6,354 nt of DNA, taken from positions 1 to 6,354 of the forward strand of contig CAMVIL010000081.1 in the NCBI GenBank assembly GCA_947167535.1. Reading direction: 5' to 3'. Shown here piece after piece: positions 6,166 through 6,354 of this stretch. A program made the position numbers and the translations under genes. This DNA is from an uncultured Ruminococcus sp. GTDB lineage: Bacteria; Bacillota; Clostridia; Oscillospirales; Ruminococcaceae. A model generated the notes under the pieces. The model saw only the letters and a list, made by a program, of their open reading frames with translations, was not told where the DNA came from and made no database searches. Numbering within the stretch: the first letter of the stretch is position 1; every line of letters begins with the position of its first letter.

Positions 6166-6202
6166 AATCCCGAAGCTGACTTTTGCGGTTAGTTTCGGGA
6201 TT
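6166..6202. terminator. Long hairpin between lysS and the next gene, likely a terminator
   Basis: AATCCCGAA (6166-6174) pairs perfectly with TTCGGGATT (6194-6202). The pairing continues inward through GCTGAC/GGTTAGT with G-U pairs, giving about 15 bp and a loop of about 5-7 nt. On the + strand the hairpin is followed by the AT-rich AATTATCTATTCC rather than a clean U-run. On the minus strand it is followed by CTTTTTTC. It probably ends lysS transcription, and its shape is actually better for blocking transcription arriving from the right. Confidence 0.6.
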
Positions 6203-6263
6203 AATTATCTATTCCTAAAAGAATAACAGCGGCCTAGCCCGTCGAAAGAAAGGAATAAACAGC

Positions 6264-6354
6264 ATGAAAAAACAGATCGTATGCTGCACGGCAGCAATTT
6301 TACTCGCAGCGGGAGGGCTTGGCACTCTTCCCGCCGGAACACTCGGTACGGCTA
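6264..6354 (+). CDS. N-terminus of a signal-sequence-bearing (probably secreted) protein, 3' end outside window
   Basis: ATG at 6264 follows AAAGGA (6249-6254) by 9 nt. The first 30 residues begin MKKQIVCC and run through a hydrophobic stretch (AAILLAAGGLGTL) to PAGTLGTA, a typical positively charged n-region plus hydrophobic core. A signal peptidase I site could lie around residue 24 or beyond. The two Cys at 7-8 are too early and lack a lipobox, so a lipoprotein is not supported. The mature domain is outside the window, so the function cannot be stated. No strong promoter is visible in the 193-bp upstream gap; a weak TTGCGG (6183-6188)/TATCTA (6206-6211) pair with 17-bp spacing is the best seen. 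Confidence 0.75.
   Translation, partial: MKKQIVCCTAAILLAAGGLGTLPAGTLGTA

Noticed and set aside
1..6354. CRISPR array, insertion sequence, tRNA, toxin-antitoxin or defence genes
   Set aside because: No regularly spaced repeats, transposase, terminal inverted repeats, cloverleaf or matching protein families were seen on either strand.

Overview
This window looks like ordinary chromosome from a Gram-positive, clostridia-like bacterium, most plausibly an Oscillospiraceae/Ruminococcus-type gut Firmicute. The evidence is near-consensus TTGACA/TATAAT promoters with 17-bp spacers, purine-rich Shine-Dalgarno (SD) sites at 6-10 nt before almost every start, the greA-lysS gene pair, and a GGDEF-like/AraC hybrid regulator. 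The genus is inference; no rRNA or marker is present to fix it. All real genes lie on the + strand, and the long minus-strand open frames are shadows of these GC-rich genes.

Layout. Positions 1-801 hold the 3' part of a transcription regulator with a degenerate GGDEF-like domain and a C-terminal AraC helix-turn-helix. A strong extended -10 promoter (860-888) then drives a two-domain PPK2-family polyphosphate:AMP phosphotransferase (945-2462). A histidine-phosphatase-superfamily protein follows 21 bp later (2484-3170) and is probably cotranscribed. Next comes a TspO/MBR-family membrane protein (3307-3786). Its best start is a TTG that sits, with the end of its SD, inside a predicted hairpin. 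A clear intrinsic terminator (3794-3831) closes this block.

A second transcription unit begins at a consensus promoter (3864-3892) and contains greA (3955-4419) and lysS (4481-6070). The two are separated by a GC-rich hairpin with a short U-run that may act as a partial terminator or processing element. About 190 bp of structured non-coding DNA follows lysS: a possible terminator, a phased 8-bp direct repeat, and a long hairpin. The window ends in the first 30 codons of a protein with an N-terminal signal sequence (6264 onward).

How the genes relate. The PPK2 protein would recharge AMP to ADP from polyphosphate, and its phosphatase neighbour may act on a small phosphorylated metabolite, though the sequence does not fix its substrate. 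GreA rescues backtracked RNA polymerase and LysRS charges tRNA-Lys, so the second unit is core gene-expression housekeeping. I found no mobile element, CRISPR array, tRNA, rRNA or defence system. I see no convincing undescribed system; the most interesting local signals are the hairpin over the tspO start and the structured region between lysS and the secreted-protein gene.
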